DNA from: Streptomyces sp. APSN-46.1
GTDB taxonomy: Bacteria > Actinomycetota > Actinomycetes > Streptomycetales > Streptomycetaceae
NCBI RefSeq assembly: GCF_022815725.1
Contig: NZ_JALGRF010000002.1
Coordinates: 496,001 to 560,000, forward strand
Length of the DNA stretch: 64,000 nucleotides
Direction of reading: 5' to 3'
How positions within the stretch are numbered: the stretch's first letter is position 1; the number at the start of each line of letters is the position of its first letter. The notes beneath the pieces were generated by a model. That model saw only the letters and a program-made list of their open reading frames with translations, ran no database searches and was not told the DNA's origin. Positions 45,708 to 54,381 of this stretch are shown piece after piece. Position numbers and translations under genes: made by a program.

Positions 45708-46745
45708 TCATTGGGCCAGATGGTTGAGAACCATGGGAGCGATCGTTCCTTCGAGCATCGCGCCGAGACCGAGTACGGCGCACACGTCCGGCCGTTCAGC
45801 GATCGCGACGGGCATCCCGGTGGCGTCCCGCAGCATCTGGTCCAGGCCCGGCAGCAGGGCGCTGCCGCCCACCATCATGATCCCCCGGTCCGTCAGGTCG
45901 GCGACCAGGTCCGGCGGGCAGTCCCGCAGCACCTTGCCGATGCCGTCCAGGACGGCGGTCAGCGGGGTGTGGATGGCGTCCCGTACGGCCGCGGTGTCCA
46001 CGTGGACGGAACGGGCCAGTCCGGTGGCCACGTCCAGGCCGTGGATGAGCGTGGAGGCCGGGCCGTCGGGGGTGATGCCGCTGTCGTGCAGGGCCAGCTG
46101 GAGCGGCCGGACGGCCTGGCTGGGCAGCATCAGCTCGTGCGCGAGCCGCAGGTGCTGGACCACGGCGTGGTCGACGGCCTCGCCGCCGACCGGGATCCGC
46201 TCGGCGGTGACGACGGAGCCGAGCGAGAGGACGGCCACCTGGGTGGCCGCGGCCCCGCACACCATGATCATCGTCGCGGTCGGCTGCTCCACGGGCAGAC
46301 CGCAGCCGACGGCCGCCGCGATCAGGGTGTCGACCAGTTCGACGCGCCGGGCGCCGAGCCCGACCAGCGTCTCCACGGTCGCGCGCTGGGCGAGCGGGTC
46401 GGCGTCGTGCGGGGTGCAGGCGGCGGCCCGCAGCCGGGGCTTGCGGCGAAGGGCGCGCCGCAGCTTCTCGCCGAGGAGGTGACGCAGCATCCGCTGGGCC
46501 ATCTCGATGTCGATGACGGTGCCGCCGGAGACGGGGCGTACCACCCGGATGTAGTCGGGGGTGCGGCCGGTCATCCGCTCGGCGAAGGTTCCGACGGCGA
46601 TGAGTGCGCCGGTGCGGGTGTTCACCGCGGCGACGCTGGGCTCGTCGACGACGAGGCCGGCGCCCTTGACGTACACGCGGGTCCTGGCCGCGCCCAGGTC
46701 GACGGCGACGTGGCAGCGGCGCAACTGCTCAAGACTGACGGTCAC
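45708..46745 (-). CDS. mbl: MreB-like actin homologue (Mbl)
   Basis: 345 residues from GTG 46745 with GGGAGG upstream. The frame is open to 46883, but that part is intergenic-like. It has an actin-fold ATPase with N-terminal phosphate 1 loop HVAVDLGAARTRVYVKG, the ERMTGRTPDYIRVVRPVSGGTVIDIEMA region, phosphate 2 loop TMIMVCGAAATQVAVLSLG, IPVGGEAVDHAVV, and adenosine loop GIMMVGGSALLPGL. In Streptomyces MreB and Mbl act in aerial-hyphal and spore-wall assembly. It is shorter and more diverged than MreB and not next to mreCD, which favours the Mbl paralogue. Confidence 0.8.
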   Translation of the reverse strand: MTVSLEQLRRCHVAVDLGAARTRVYVKGAGLVVDEPSVAAVNTRTGALIAVGTFAERMTGRTPDYIRVVRPVSGGTVIDIEMAQRMLRHLLGEKLRRALRRKPRLRAAACTPHDADPLAQRATVETLVGLGARRVELVDTLIAAAVGCGLPVEQPTATMIMVCGAAATQVAVLSLGSVVTAERIPVGGEAVDHAVVQHLRLAHELMLPSQAVRPLQLALHDSGITPDGPASTLIHGLDVATGLARSVHVDTAAVRDAIHTPLTAVLDGIGKVLRDCPPDLVADLTDRGIMMVGGSALLPGLDQMLRDATGMPVAIAERPDVCAVLGLGAMLEGTIAPMVLNHLAQ

Positions 46746-46965
46746 GGCGGATCCTCCCGAGAACGGACGCAAGAAGACCGGCGAGCGCCGGCTGTACTTC
46801 ATATCTTCTCGGGCCAATCCGACATTCCGCCCGTTGTGGTGCTCCGGTCGGGGTGCGCCGACGGAGTGGCCCGGGTGCTGCACGGGGGTGGATTTCTGTA
46901 CCGACAGGCAGCACCATGCGCGCAGTGCTCGCGCTACTCGCGCGTAACAAGGTAAAGGGGACCCG

Positions 46966-47688
46966 ATGCTGACGCCCCGCCAGAAATTACCGGCGCTCCT
47001 GACGCTCTGCCTCGCCCTGCTGGCGCCCTTCCCGGCTCAGGCCGCCGGCCGGCCCGGGGACTGGTCCGCCGCCCAAGCCTCCGCCCGGGCCGTCCCCCGT
47101 GATCCGGTGGTCTTTGTGCACGGCTACAACGCCGACCCGGGAGTCTGGGGCGCCCTGCGCGAGGACCTGCGGGCCGCCGGGTACGCCGACTCGGAGCTCT
47201 TCTCCTGGGGTTACGACACCCACCGGTCCGTCAACGAGGTCCTCGCCGGGCAACTCGGCGGATACGTCGAGCAGGTCCGCCGGCAGACCGGCGCCGCCCG
47301 GGTGGACATCGTGGCGCACTCCTTCGGCTCGCTCGTCAGCCGCTGGTACGTGAAATTCGGCGGCGGCACCGAGACCGTGAACCACTGGGTCTCGCTCGCC
47401 GGCCCCAACCACGGCACCTCCACGGCCTGGGGCTGTGCGCTGTGGGATCAGGCGTGCCGGGACATGACCCCCGGGTCGTACGTGGCGAAGAACCTGGCGA
47501 GTGGGGACGAGACCCCGGGCGCGGTGAAGTACGCGACGTTCTGGTCGGACTGCGACGAGGTCGTCAACCCCGACGGCAGCGTCCCGCTGACCGGGGCCGC
47601 CAACACGCCCGTCGGCTGCCTGGGCCACAACGACCTGCTCGGCGACGACGGCACCTCGGCGGGCGTCCGCGCCTTCCTCGGGCGCTAA
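46966..47688 (+). CDS. Secreted alpha/beta-hydrolase lipase
   Basis: 240 residues with a Sec signal peptide (residues 1-27, PALLTLCLALLAPFPAQAA). The oxyanion HG motif is VVFVHGYNADPGVW, the nucleophile elbow VAHSFGSL has Ser-119 (first Gly replaced by Ala as in Bacillus lipase A and Streptomyces LipA-type enzymes), and the likely acid and His are in SDCDEVVNPDGSV and CLGHNDLL. It would hydrolyse short- to medium-chain esters outside the cell. AAGGGGA lies before ATG 46966. Confidence 0.88.
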   Translation: MLTPRQKLPALLTLCLALLAPFPAQAAGRPGDWSAAQASARAVPRDPVVFVHGYNADPGVWGALREDLRAAGYADSELFSWGYDTHRSVNEVLAGQLGGYVEQVRRQTGAARVDIVAHSFGSLVSRWYVKFGGGTETVNHWVSLAGPNHGTSTAWGCALWDQACRDMTPGSYVAKNLASGDETPGAVKYATFWSDCDEVVNPDGSVPLTGAANTPVGCLGHNDLLGDDGTSAGVRAFLGR

Positions 47689-48314
47689 GCGGTATCGGGG
47701 ATGCCCGGCCGGGTGTCCAGCGGGTCCAGCGGGGTGTCCGGCGGTTCCTCCGTGGAGACCCGCTGGAGCAGGCCGTACGTGAACTCCGCGATGTACCGCG
47801 CTCCCCGCACGGCGAACGCCAGCCGCCAACGGGTCGGCGCCGTGCCCTCCATCGGGCGTACGGGGGCGAAGGCCCGGGCCACCTCGTCCACCGTGGCCGA
47901 CCAGGGCCGCAGGTCCTCCGGCGTCTCCAGTACGGGCCCCGGCGCGCCCGGGGCCCGGACCAGCCACTCGTTCCAGACGGCTCCGTCCGGCGCGGCCAGC
48001 ACCTCGAAGCGCAGGTCCGGCCAGAGCGGCACCGGCCACAGCAGGGCCTCGCACTCCAGGTCGCCGATGGTGCGCGCGGTCGCCGACTCCGGCGGGCCGA
48101 GCACCGAACGGTAGCGGGCGAGCGCGCCGCGCGAGCGCGGTGAGCGGACCATGGCCTGCCAGCGCTTGTTCGCCTCCCGCTGTTCGGCGAGCGAGGCGCC
48201 GAGCCGGAGCCGGGCCCGCTCCGCGAGATCGGGCTGGAAGTCCGCCATCTGGCGCAGCAGAACCAGTTGGAAGGCGGCCGGACCGAACCGGCCCGGGGAC
48301 GAGGGCGCTGTCAT
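47685..48314 (-). CDS. Hypothetical protein, actinomycete-conserved type
   Basis: 209 residues from ATG 48314. It is soluble, starts MTAPSSPGRFGPAAFQLVLL, has a long charged helix (LAERARLRLGASLAEQREAN) and a Trp-rich middle (LLWPVPLWPDLRFEVLAAP). No domain is recognised. Its stop overlaps the lipase stop by 4 bases on the opposite strand. Codon use is typical of the genome, so it is a real gene. Confidence 0.7.
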   Translation of the reverse strand: MTAPSSPGRFGPAAFQLVLLRQMADFQPDLAERARLRLGASLAEQREANKRWQAMVRSPRSRGALARYRSVLGPPESATARTIGDLECEALLWPVPLWPDLRFEVLAAPDGAVWNEWLVRAPGAPGPVLETPEDLRPWSATVDEVARAFAPVRPMEGTAPTRWRLAFAVRGARYIAEFTYGLLQRVSTEEPPDTPLDPLDTRPGIPDTA

Positions 48315-48392
48315 GCGGGCCACGATTCCACACAGGATCCTTACGTTCCCGCGATACGGATGATGCCCGGGACCACGTAGCCTGCGGGCGCC

Positions 48393-49202
48393 ATGAACTA
48401 CTGCCACGCCTGCCGGAGACACCTCAATGGCGCACTGGCGTGCGCCGGGTGCGGAACCCCGGCCGAGTACCTGATACCCGCGGCCCCTGTTTTCGCCGCC
48501 GGGCCCGCCGCCGGACCCGTCGCCCCTGCCGCCCCCGCGGGGGTCGCGCCGGCCGCGCCGTTCGCCGAGCCCGGCCCGGTGCCGTCCGGGCCGGAGCCCG
48601 GGGCCGAGCCGGAGCCCGAGGACTGGATCGTCACGCTGTCGGTGCCCTACGAGCGCCGCGCCGGGGCCCGTCGCCGGGTCGCGAACCGCAGACGCCGCAA
48701 GGCCGGGATGAGCGTCGGGCTCGGCCTGCTGCTCGCCGTCGGGGCCTCGGTGGCGGTCGCCCAGATCGCGACCGACGGGGAGCGCTCCGACCGGGCCTCC
48801 GAGGTGATGCTGACCGACGACTCCGCTCCGGATCAGCCGGCCCCGCTGCCGAGCCGGGCGGGCGGGCCCGCCGTTCCCTCGGCCCTGCCCTCGTCCGGGA
48901 AGGGCCCCGCGCCCGCGAAGGGCGCCGGTGGGGCGTCGAAGTCGGCCTCCCCGGGGCAGTCCCCGGGCGCCAGTGCGCAGCCGGGGCCGGCCGGGAGCGC
49001 CTCCGGGCCCGGGAATCCGGAGCCGTCGCAGGGCGGCGCCGGAGGCGGTTCCACCGTAAAGCCGAGGAACTCGGGGCAGCCCTCGCCGAGCGGGTCCGCG
49101 AGCGGGACGGCGCCGGCCCCGGGGCTGGTCACGCCTTCGGCCTCGCCCTCGCCGAGCCCGACGAAGACGAAGGACTGCGTCTTCTGGATCTTCTGCGGCT
49201 GA
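48393..49202 (+). CDS. Zinc-ribbon single-span protein (SCO2400-like family)
   Basis: 269 residues from ATG 48393. An N-terminal zinc ribbon CHACRRHLNGALACAGC leads into a low-complexity Pro/Ala segment. A basic stretch (RRRVANRRRRKAG) precedes one membrane helix (about residues 110-130). A long Pro/Ser/Gly-rich outer part ends in TKTKDCVFWIFCG with two Cys. This layout matches a Streptomyces-restricted family I recall as SCO2400-like. Function is unknown. It is possibly an envelope-linked sensor. Confidence 0.75.
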   Translation: MNYCHACRRHLNGALACAGCGTPAEYLIPAAPVFAAGPAAGPVAPAAPAGVAPAAPFAEPGPVPSGPEPGAEPEPEDWIVTLSVPYERRAGARRRVANRRRRKAGMSVGLGLLLAVGASVAVAQIATDGERSDRASEVMLTDDSAPDQPAPLPSRAGGPAVPSALPSSGKGPAPAKGAGGASKSASPGQSPGASAQPGPAGSASGPGNPEPSQGGAGGGSTVKPRNSGQPSPSGSASGTAPAPGLVTPSASPSPSPTKTKDCVFWIFCG

Positions 49203-49233
49203 GAGCCCGGGGGGCGGGCTGACCGGGGCCCCG

Positions 49234-49662
49234 TCAGCCCAGCATCCGCCTGAGCAGGTCCCGCAGGGCCGTCCGCTCGGCCGTGGACAGGCCGGCCAGC
49301 GGCTCCCGCGCGAAGTCCAGCGATTCGCGCAGCCGGTCCGCGGCCTGGAGGCCCTCCTCCGTCGGACCGGCCAGCTTGACCCGGCGGTCGACGGGGTCCG
49401 GCAGACGCTCGACGAGCCTGCGGGTCTCCAGCCGGTCCACGATGCCGGTGATGTTCGAGGGCTCGCACCGCAGCTTCTGCGCGATCTTGCGCATCGGCAG
49501 GGGCGCCGCCTCCAGCGCCAGCATGGTCAGCACCTTGGCCTGGGCGCCGGTGAGCTGGTGCCTGGCGGCCGCCTGCTCGTACTCCACGTGGTAGCGGGCC
49601 ACGACATCGCCGATGAGTTCGACGACCTCAAGGGTCAGGGGGTCTGCGCGACGACTGGGCAT
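49234..49662 (-). CDS. MarR-family transcriptional regulator
   Basis: 142 residues from ATG 49662. Winged helix: LTGAQAKVLTMLALEAAPLP, MRKIAQKLRCEPSNITGIVDRL (recognition helix) and wing RRLVERLPDPVDRRVKLAGPT. It lacks the N-terminal redox Cys of OhrR, although an ohr gene lies two genes away. It is divergent from an NADP-dependent reductase with a shared operator-like region, so that reductase is the probable target. An ATG 48 bases upstream is less likely because it lies inside the promoter region. Confidence 0.9.
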   Translation of the reverse strand: MPSRRADPLTLEVVELIGDVVARYHVEYEQAAARHQLTGAQAKVLTMLALEAAPLPMRKIAQKLRCEPSNITGIVDRLETRRLVERLPDPVDRRVKLAGPTEEGLQAADRLRESLDFAREPLAGLSTAERTALRDLLRRMLG

Positions 49663-49683
49663 GGAACCAGCGTACCCATTTAC

Positions 49684-49720
49684 TTGACAACATGAAATAT
49701 CCAGGCGCATGGTTGTTTCA
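49684..49720. promoter_or_regulatory. Promoter/operator between marR and reductase genes
   Basis: TTGACA (49684-49689) is a good -35 element reading rightwards. It overlaps an imperfect inverted repeat CAACATG (49688-49694)/CATGGTTG (49708-49715), flanked by TGAAA (49693-49697)/TTTCA (49716-49720). The dyad in a 145-base divergent gap fits a MarR operator. The exact binding site is inference. Confidence 0.45.
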
Positions 49721-49807
49721 GCTAGTGAAGCATTTCTTCGCCTGGCTACCGCCGGCTACCCGCTGACCCGCTGACCCTCCCCTCTGTTGCTTTGTCAGGA
49801 GCCCCGC

Positions 49808-50830
49808 ATGTCCGAGATCCCCGCCGTGAGCCGTGAGTGGCACCTCGTCCGCCGCCCGCAGGGCTGGCCTGTCGCCGAGGACTTCGCCCTGCGCGAGGTC
49901 CCGGTGAACGCCGAGCCCGCCGTCGGCCGGATCCTCGTCCGCAACCTCCACATGTCCGTGGACCCGTACATGCGCGGCCGGATGAACGACGTGAAGTCGT
50001 ACATCCCGCCCTTCCAGCTGGACGAGCCCATGCAGGGCGGCGCGGTCGGCGAGGTCGTCGCCTCCGCCGACGAGCGCTTCGCGATCGGTGACCACGTCCT
50101 GCACCACCTGGGCTGGCGCGAGTACGCGGACATGGACGCCGCGCACGCCACCAAGGTCGACGCCGCCCTCGCCCCGCTCTCCGCCTACCTCGGCGTCCTC
50201 GGCATGCCGGGCCTGACCGCCTACGCCGGGCTCTTCGAGGTCGCCTCCTTCAAGGAGGGCGACTCCGTCTTCGTCTCCGGCGCCGCCGGTGCGGTCGGCA
50301 GCCTGGTCGGCCAGTTCGCCAAGATCAAGGGCGCCTCCCGGGTGATCGGCTCCGCCGGCTCGGAGGAGAAGGTGACGCTCCTCACGGAGAAGTACGGCTT
50401 CGACGCCGCCTTCAACTACAAGAACGGCCCCGTGGCCAAGCAGCTCCCCGAGGCCGCACCCGAGGGCATCGACGTCTACTTCGACAACGTCGGCGGCGAC
50501 CACCTGGAGGCCGCCATCTCCTCCCTGAAGGTGAACGGCCGCGCCACACTGTGCGGCGCCATCGCCGGGTACAACGACACCGAGGCCGCCCCCGGCCCGC
50601 GCAACCTCATGCAGGTCATCGGCAAGCGCCTGCGCCTGCAGGGCATCCTCGTCAACGACCACGCCGGGCTCCAGCAGCAGTTCGTGCAGGACGTGGCCGG
50701 CTGGCTGCGCTCGGGCGAGCTGCGCTACGACGAGACGGTCGTCGAGGGCGTCGAGAACGCGACCGACGCGTTCCTCGGAATGCTGCGCGGCGAGAACACC
50801 GGAAAGATGATCGTTTCTTTCACCGGTTAG
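49808..50830 (+). CDS. NADP-dependent oxidoreductase, zinc-independent MDR (CurA/PTGR-like)
   Basis: 340 residues from ATG 49808, AGGAG 8 nt upstream. It is a medium-chain reductase that reduces the double bond of alpha,beta-unsaturated carbonyls. Features: HMSVDPYMRGRMND (leukotriene B4 dehydrogenase-like signature), nucleotide-binding VFVSGAAGAVGSLVGQFAKI, and YFDNVGGDHLEAA. No zinc ligands. It probably serves in electrophile detoxification, induced through the divergent MarR protein, in line with ohr following directly. Confidence 0.92.
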   Translation: MSEIPAVSREWHLVRRPQGWPVAEDFALREVPVNAEPAVGRILVRNLHMSVDPYMRGRMNDVKSYIPPFQLDEPMQGGAVGEVVASADERFAIGDHVLHHLGWREYADMDAAHATKVDAALAPLSAYLGVLGMPGLTAYAGLFEVASFKEGDSVFVSGAAGAVGSLVGQFAKIKGASRVIGSAGSEEKVTLLTEKYGFDAAFNYKNGPVAKQLPEAAPEGIDVYFDNVGGDHLEAAISSLKVNGRATLCGAIAGYNDTEAAPGPRNLMQVIGKRLRLQGILVNDHAGLQQQFVQDVAGWLRSGELRYDETVVEGVENATDAFLGMLRGENTGKMIVSFTG

Positions 50831-50895
50831 GCTCACTCCACACCGTCGCGATCGTGGGCGCGAGTCGCGGCGATTCATCAGGAGGAACCTCTTAC

Positions 50896-51318
50896 ATGTC
50901 CATCCAGCACTCCGACGTTCTCTACACCGCCGTCGCCACCGCCGAGAACGGCCGTGACGGCCGCGTCGCGACCAACGACGGCCAGCTCGACGTCGTCGTG
51001 AACCCGCCGAAGGAGATGGGCGGCAGCGGCGCCGGCACCAACCCGGAGCAGCTGTTCGCCGCCGGCTACAGCGCCTGCTTCCAGGGCGCGCTCGGTGTTG
51101 TCGCCCGCAACGAGAACGCCGATATCTCGGGCTCCACCGTCACCGCCGAGGTCGGCATCGGCAAGAACGACGACGGCTTCGGCCTGATCGTCAAGATCTC
51201 CGCCTCGATCCCGAACGTGGACGCCGCCACCGCCAAGGACCTCATCGAGAAGGCCCACCAGGTCTGCCCGTACTCCAAGGCGACCCGCGGCAACATCACC
51301 GTCGAGCTCGCCGTCTGA
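50896..51318 (+). CDS. ohr: Organic hydroperoxide resistance protein Ohr
   Basis: 140 residues from ATG 50896, with GGAGG upstream. OsmC/Ohr family thiol peroxidase reducing organic hydroperoxides. The two catalytic Cys are present: C61 in AAGYSACFQGAL and C124 in HQVCPYSKATRGN. It lies 65 bases after the reductase gene, probably the same transcript, together forming an electrophile/peroxide stress unit. Confidence 0.95.
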   Translation: MSIQHSDVLYTAVATAENGRDGRVATNDGQLDVVVNPPKEMGGSGAGTNPEQLFAAGYSACFQGALGVVARNENADISGSTVTAEVGIGKNDDGFGLIVKISASIPNVDAATAKDLIEKAHQVCPYSKATRGNITVELAV

Positions 51319-51335
51319 TCCGGCACCCGCTCGCC

Positions 51336-51371
51336 GAAGGCCGCATCCCCCTGACGGGGGGTGCGGCCTTC
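51336..51371 (+). terminator. Hairpin terminator after ohr
   Basis: GAAGGCCGCATCCCC (51336-51350) pairs with the GGGG...TGCGGCCTTC arm ending at 51371, with a short loop around 51352-51355. It sits 17 bases after the ohr stop. It has no T tract. Confidence 0.8.
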
Positions 51372-51397
51372 GCCGTTCGCCGCCTTAAGCTGGACCC

Positions 51398-52258
51398 ATG
51401 CGTGATCTTGCGGGGGGATTCGGCTATCTGCTGGCCGGACAGCGATGGGTGTTCCGGCACGGCCGCTGGCTGGGCTTCGGCCTGCTGCCGGGGCTGGTGT
51501 CGCTGGCGCTGTACGCCGGCGCGCTCATCGGACTCGGCTACGGCGCCGACGACCTCACCGCCTGGGCCACGCCCTTCGCCGACGACTGGTCCGCGCCGTG
51601 GCTCGGGCTGTTCCGGGGCTTCCTGACCGGCCTGGTGTTCTGCCTCGGCCTCTTCCTCGCGGTGATCACCTTCACCGCGGTGACCCTGCTCATCGGCCAG
51701 CCGTTCTACGAGTCCCTCTCGGAGCAGGTCGACCGCACCGAGGGCGGAGCGGTCCCCGAGTCCGGGCTCTCGCTCGGGCGGGAGCTGTGGATCTCGGCCC
51801 GGGACAGCGTGAAGGTGCTCGGCCGGGTGGTGCTGTACGGGATCCTGCTGTTCGCCCTGGGATTCATCCCGGTGATCGGGCAGACGGTGATCCCGGTCAT
51901 CGGCTTCTGCGTCTCCGGGTACTTCCTCACCCAGGAGCTCACGGCCGTCGCCCTCCAGCGGCGCAAGATCGACCTGTCGGAGCGGCTGGTACTGCTGCGG
52001 ACACGGCGGATGCTGGTGCTCGGGTTCGGGGTGCCGCTGGTGCTTTCGTTCCTGGTGCCGCTGGTCGCGGTGTTCCTGATGCCGGGTGCGGTGGCGGGAG
52101 CCACGCTGATGGCCCGGGACCTGACGGGAGCCGAGGACCCGTCCGCACCGGCTCCGGGCGCTGCGGGTGCGCCGGGTGCTCCGGCGGTGGAGGCCTGGCC
52201 GCAGAGCCGGCCGCAGGCTCCGGCCGACGGGGGCTTCGGGCCGCCGCCGCGCATGTGA
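51398..52258 (+). CDS. EI24-domain membrane protein (CysZ-like)
   Basis: 286 residues, with about four strongly hydrophobic segments (for example LGFGLLPGLVSLALYAGALI and GLVFCLGLFLAVITFTAVTL) followed by ETIGQPFYESLSEQ-type EI24 motif, here LLIGQPFYESLSEQVDR, and GFIPVIGQTVIPVIGF. The family includes the sulfate permease CysZ, but actinomycete members are uncharacterised. The C-terminal 45 residues are Pro/Ala-rich and disordered. ATG 51398 was chosen as the first in-frame start after the ohr terminator. Confidence 0.88.
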   Translation: MRDLAGGFGYLLAGQRWVFRHGRWLGFGLLPGLVSLALYAGALIGLGYGADDLTAWATPFADDWSAPWLGLFRGFLTGLVFCLGLFLAVITFTAVTLLIGQPFYESLSEQVDRTEGGAVPESGLSLGRELWISARDSVKVLGRVVLYGILLFALGFIPVIGQTVIPVIGFCVSGYFLTQELTAVALQRRKIDLSERLVLLRTRRMLVLGFGVPLVLSFLVPLVAVFLMPGAVAGATLMARDLTGAEDPSAPAPGAAGAPGAPAVEAWPQSRPQAPADGGFGPPPRM

Positions 52259-52290
52259 GCGGCGCATGTAAGCCGCACATGTAAGGGGGA

Positions 52291-53178
52291 CTACCGCTTC
52301 AGCAGGGTGATCGCGCCCGCCGTGTCCTCGCCGCCGTGGGCCGCCGGGTCGGCCTCCAGGCGCTCCCGCATCAGCTCCAGGTAGGGGGTGATCAGCTCGG
52401 CGCTGACCCCCTGCTCCGCGGCGGTGCGCAGCAGGGTGCCGCTGGCCGCGACCTGCATGGCCAGGTTCGACTCCACCCCGGTGGTGAAGTCCCCCGAGAC
52501 CAGCCGCTCGGCGGCGGAGCCCGCGAAGAACCCCATCGCACCCAGCCACTCGGTGAGCAGCGGCGCCAGATCCTTCGGGGAGATGTCCTCGCCCTCGATC
52601 AGTGCGAAGGCGTGCGAGATTCCGGCGAACAGGCCCGTCATCGCGCTCAGCAGCGCCACGTCGTGCAGGGCGGCGCAGCCGGGGTTCTCCCCGACGAAGC
52701 GGGCCCCGGCCGGGACCTCCAGCACCGTCCGGTGGGTGTCGAAGAGGCGCCGGGAGCCGCTGTAGAAGACGTACCCGCCGGCCGCCGGGTTTCCGATCAT
52801 CGACGGCGTGCCCATGATTCCGCCGTCCAGGAACCGGGCCCCGCGCTCCTCGGCCCAGACGGCTCGGGCGCGGCCCTCGGCGGGCGTACCGGTGGTGAGG
52901 TTGACGAGGTCCTTGCCGGCCAGCCCGACGCCGTCCAGGGCCGAGCCGATGCTGGCGTCGTCCAGCAGGCAGAGGACGACGAGCCCGCTCGCGGCCACCG
53001 CCTCGGCGGGGCTCGCGGCGACGGCGGCCCCCTCGGCGGCGAGGGCCTCGGCCTTGGCGGGGGTGCGGTTCCAGACGGTGAGCGGGTGGCCGGCGGCGAG
53101 CCAGGTGCGGGCGAGGGCGGTGCCCATGGCACCGAGGCCGAGGAGGGTGAGCGGGGTCTTCGCGTGGTTGTCAGTCAT
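52291..53178 (-). CDS. NAD(P)-dependent beta-hydroxyacid dehydrogenase/imine-reductase family protein
   Basis: 295 residues from ATG 53178. N-terminal Rossmann fold TLLGLGAMGTALARTWLAAG with VWNRTPAKAEALA. The substrate stretch GARFLDGGIMGTPSMIG follows, and an all-helical C-terminal dimerisation domain. Beta-HAD enzymes have a catalytic Lys in GNxxAxK, which I do not see (HDVALLSAMTGLF instead), so an imine-reductase-like or non-classical member is more likely. Divergent from an HxlR regulator. The open frame continues far upstream, but only as shadow. Confidence 0.85.
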   Translation of the reverse strand: MTDNHAKTPLTLLGLGAMGTALARTWLAAGHPLTVWNRTPAKAEALAAEGAAVAASPAEAVAASGLVVLCLLDDASIGSALDGVGLAGKDLVNLTTGTPAEGRARAVWAEERGARFLDGGIMGTPSMIGNPAAGGYVFYSGSRRLFDTHRTVLEVPAGARFVGENPGCAALHDVALLSAMTGLFAGISHAFALIEGEDISPKDLAPLLTEWLGAMGFFAGSAAERLVSGDFTTGVESNLAMQVAASGTLLRTAAEQGVSAELITPYLELMRERLEADPAAHGGEDTAGAITLLKR

Positions 53179-53207
53179 GGCGTTTAGCCTGGTGGCAGGC
53201 TGACAGG

Positions 53208-53231
53208 CACTCAAGTACGCACTTTGGAGTG
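53208..53231. promoter_or_regulatory. Candidate HxlR operator
   Basis: Inverted repeat CACTC (53208-53212)/GAGTG (53227-53231), 14-base spacer, in the 96-base divergent gap between dehydrogenase and hxlR-type genes. It contains GTACGCAC, typical of HxlR-regulated promoters. A weak but well-placed dyad. Confidence 0.45.
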
Positions 53232-53274
53232 GGTGGTTACCCCAAGGTGAGCGAGCAGGTGGGAGGGGTGTGCG

Positions 53275-53610
53275 ATGGCGCTGACGCGAAGGCCGGGGGC
53301 GGATCACTGCGGGGTCGCCGCGGCGATGTCCGTGATCGACGGCAAATGGAAGGTCTCGCTCTTGTGGGCGCTGGGGCTGTGCCCGCGCCGGTTCGGCGAA
53401 CTGCGCCGCATGGCCCCGGGGATCTCCGAGAAGGTGCTCGCCGCCCAGCTGCGTGAGCTGGAGGCGGACGGCGTCGTCCACCGCGAGGTCTACGAGGAGG
53501 TCCCGCCGCGCGTGGAGTACTCCCTGACCCCGCTGGGCCAGGACCTGAACGGGGCCCTGGCGTCCCTGGGGGAGTGGGGCGCCAGAAACCTCCTCCAGGT
53601 CACCCCCTAG
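53275..53610 (+). CDS. HxlR-family transcriptional regulator
   Basis: 111 residues from ATG 53275 with GGAGGGG upstream. The family winged helix is clear: CGVAAAMSVIDGKWKVSLLW, then RRFGELRRMAPGISEKVLAAQLREL, quoted as RFGELRRMAPGISEKVL, then EVPPRVEYSLTPLG. Cys-13 sits at the conserved redox/electrophile-sensing position. It probably controls the divergent dehydrogenase. Confidence 0.93.
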   Translation: MALTRRPGADHCGVAAAMSVIDGKWKVSLLWALGLCPRRFGELRRMAPGISEKVLAAQLRELEADGVVHREVYEEVPPRVEYSLTPLGQDLNGALASLGEWGARNLLQVTP

Positions 53611-54323
53611 CCGACTCCGACCTCGGCCGTCACCACGGAGGGCGTCCGGTCGTCCGCCTCGGCCAGCAGCGCCCCGCCCGGCGCCCATACGGCGGCGCGG
53701 CCGCAGCCGGTCCACGGGCCCGCGGGGCCGACGTGGTTGGCGAGGACGACGTAGAGGCCGTGCCGCCGCGCGATCCCGGGGTGGACCGTGGCCCGCTCGT
53801 GGATTCCGTCGCCGGTGCCGTAGAGCGAGCCGGCCAGGTGGACCCGGCAGCCGTCCGCCGCGGCCCGGCCGGTCAGTTCCGGGAAGTGGTTGTCGTAGCA
53901 GACGCCCAGGGAGAAGCGGATCCCGCCGAGTTCGAAGCGCCCGTCCGTCTCGCCGGGGGCGAAGACGCCCTGCTCGTGCCGGTAGAGGTGCTGCTTGGCG
54001 TATGTGGTGAGGTGCGCGCCGTCCGCCCCGTGGACCAGCGTCGCGATGGCGGGGCGCGGGCCCCCGGTGCGCAGGGCGACGTTGACCGCGGTGGCGATCC
54101 CGGCCGAGCGGACCGGGTCCAGGCGAGGGTCCTCGGCATCGGCGATCCACAGGCGGGGGTCGGCGGTCAAGGCCTCCAGCTCGTACCCGGTGAGCGTGAA
54201 CTCGGGGAACACGACCAGCTCGGCGCCCTGTTCGCGGGCCTGGGCGGCGAGGACGGCGGCCTGCGCGGCATTGGCGTGGACGTCGGCGGGGATGCAGGTC
54301 ATCTGCGCTGCGGCGATCTTCAC
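53607..54323 (-). CDS. Carbon-nitrogen hydrolase (nitrilase superfamily)
   Basis: 238 residues. The catalytic triad is visible: E41 in LVVFPEFTLTGY, K110 in TTYAKQHLYRHE and C142 in SLGVCYDNHFPE. Such enzymes hydrolyse amides (omega-amidase, N-carbamoyl or aliphatic amidase activities), and the nitrile-hydrolysing branch is rarer. Slightly short for the superfamily (usual 260-280) but complete in motifs. Its stop overlaps the hxlR-type stop on the other strand by 4 bases. Confidence 0.9.
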   Translation of the reverse strand: MKIAAAQMTCIPADVHANAAQAAVLAAQAREQGAELVVFPEFTLTGYELEALTADPRLWIADAEDPRLDPVRSAGIATAVNVALRTGGPRPAIATLVHGADGAHLTTYAKQHLYRHEQGVFAPGETDGRFELGGIRFSLGVCYDNHFPELTGRAAADGCRVHLAGSLYGTGDGIHERATVHPGIARRHGLYVVLANHVGPAGPWTGCGRAAVWAPGGALLAEADDRTPSVVTAEVGVG

Positions 54324-54381
54324 CGTGTACAGGATGCCAGCCCGCGGCCGGGATATCGCCGGGCCGGCGCGGGGTCGGCGG

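Noticed and set aside
49234..49662. OhrR assignment for the MarR gene because ohr is nearby
   Set aside because: The conserved N-terminal redox Cys of OhrR is missing, and the gene is divergent from the reductase rather than from ohr.
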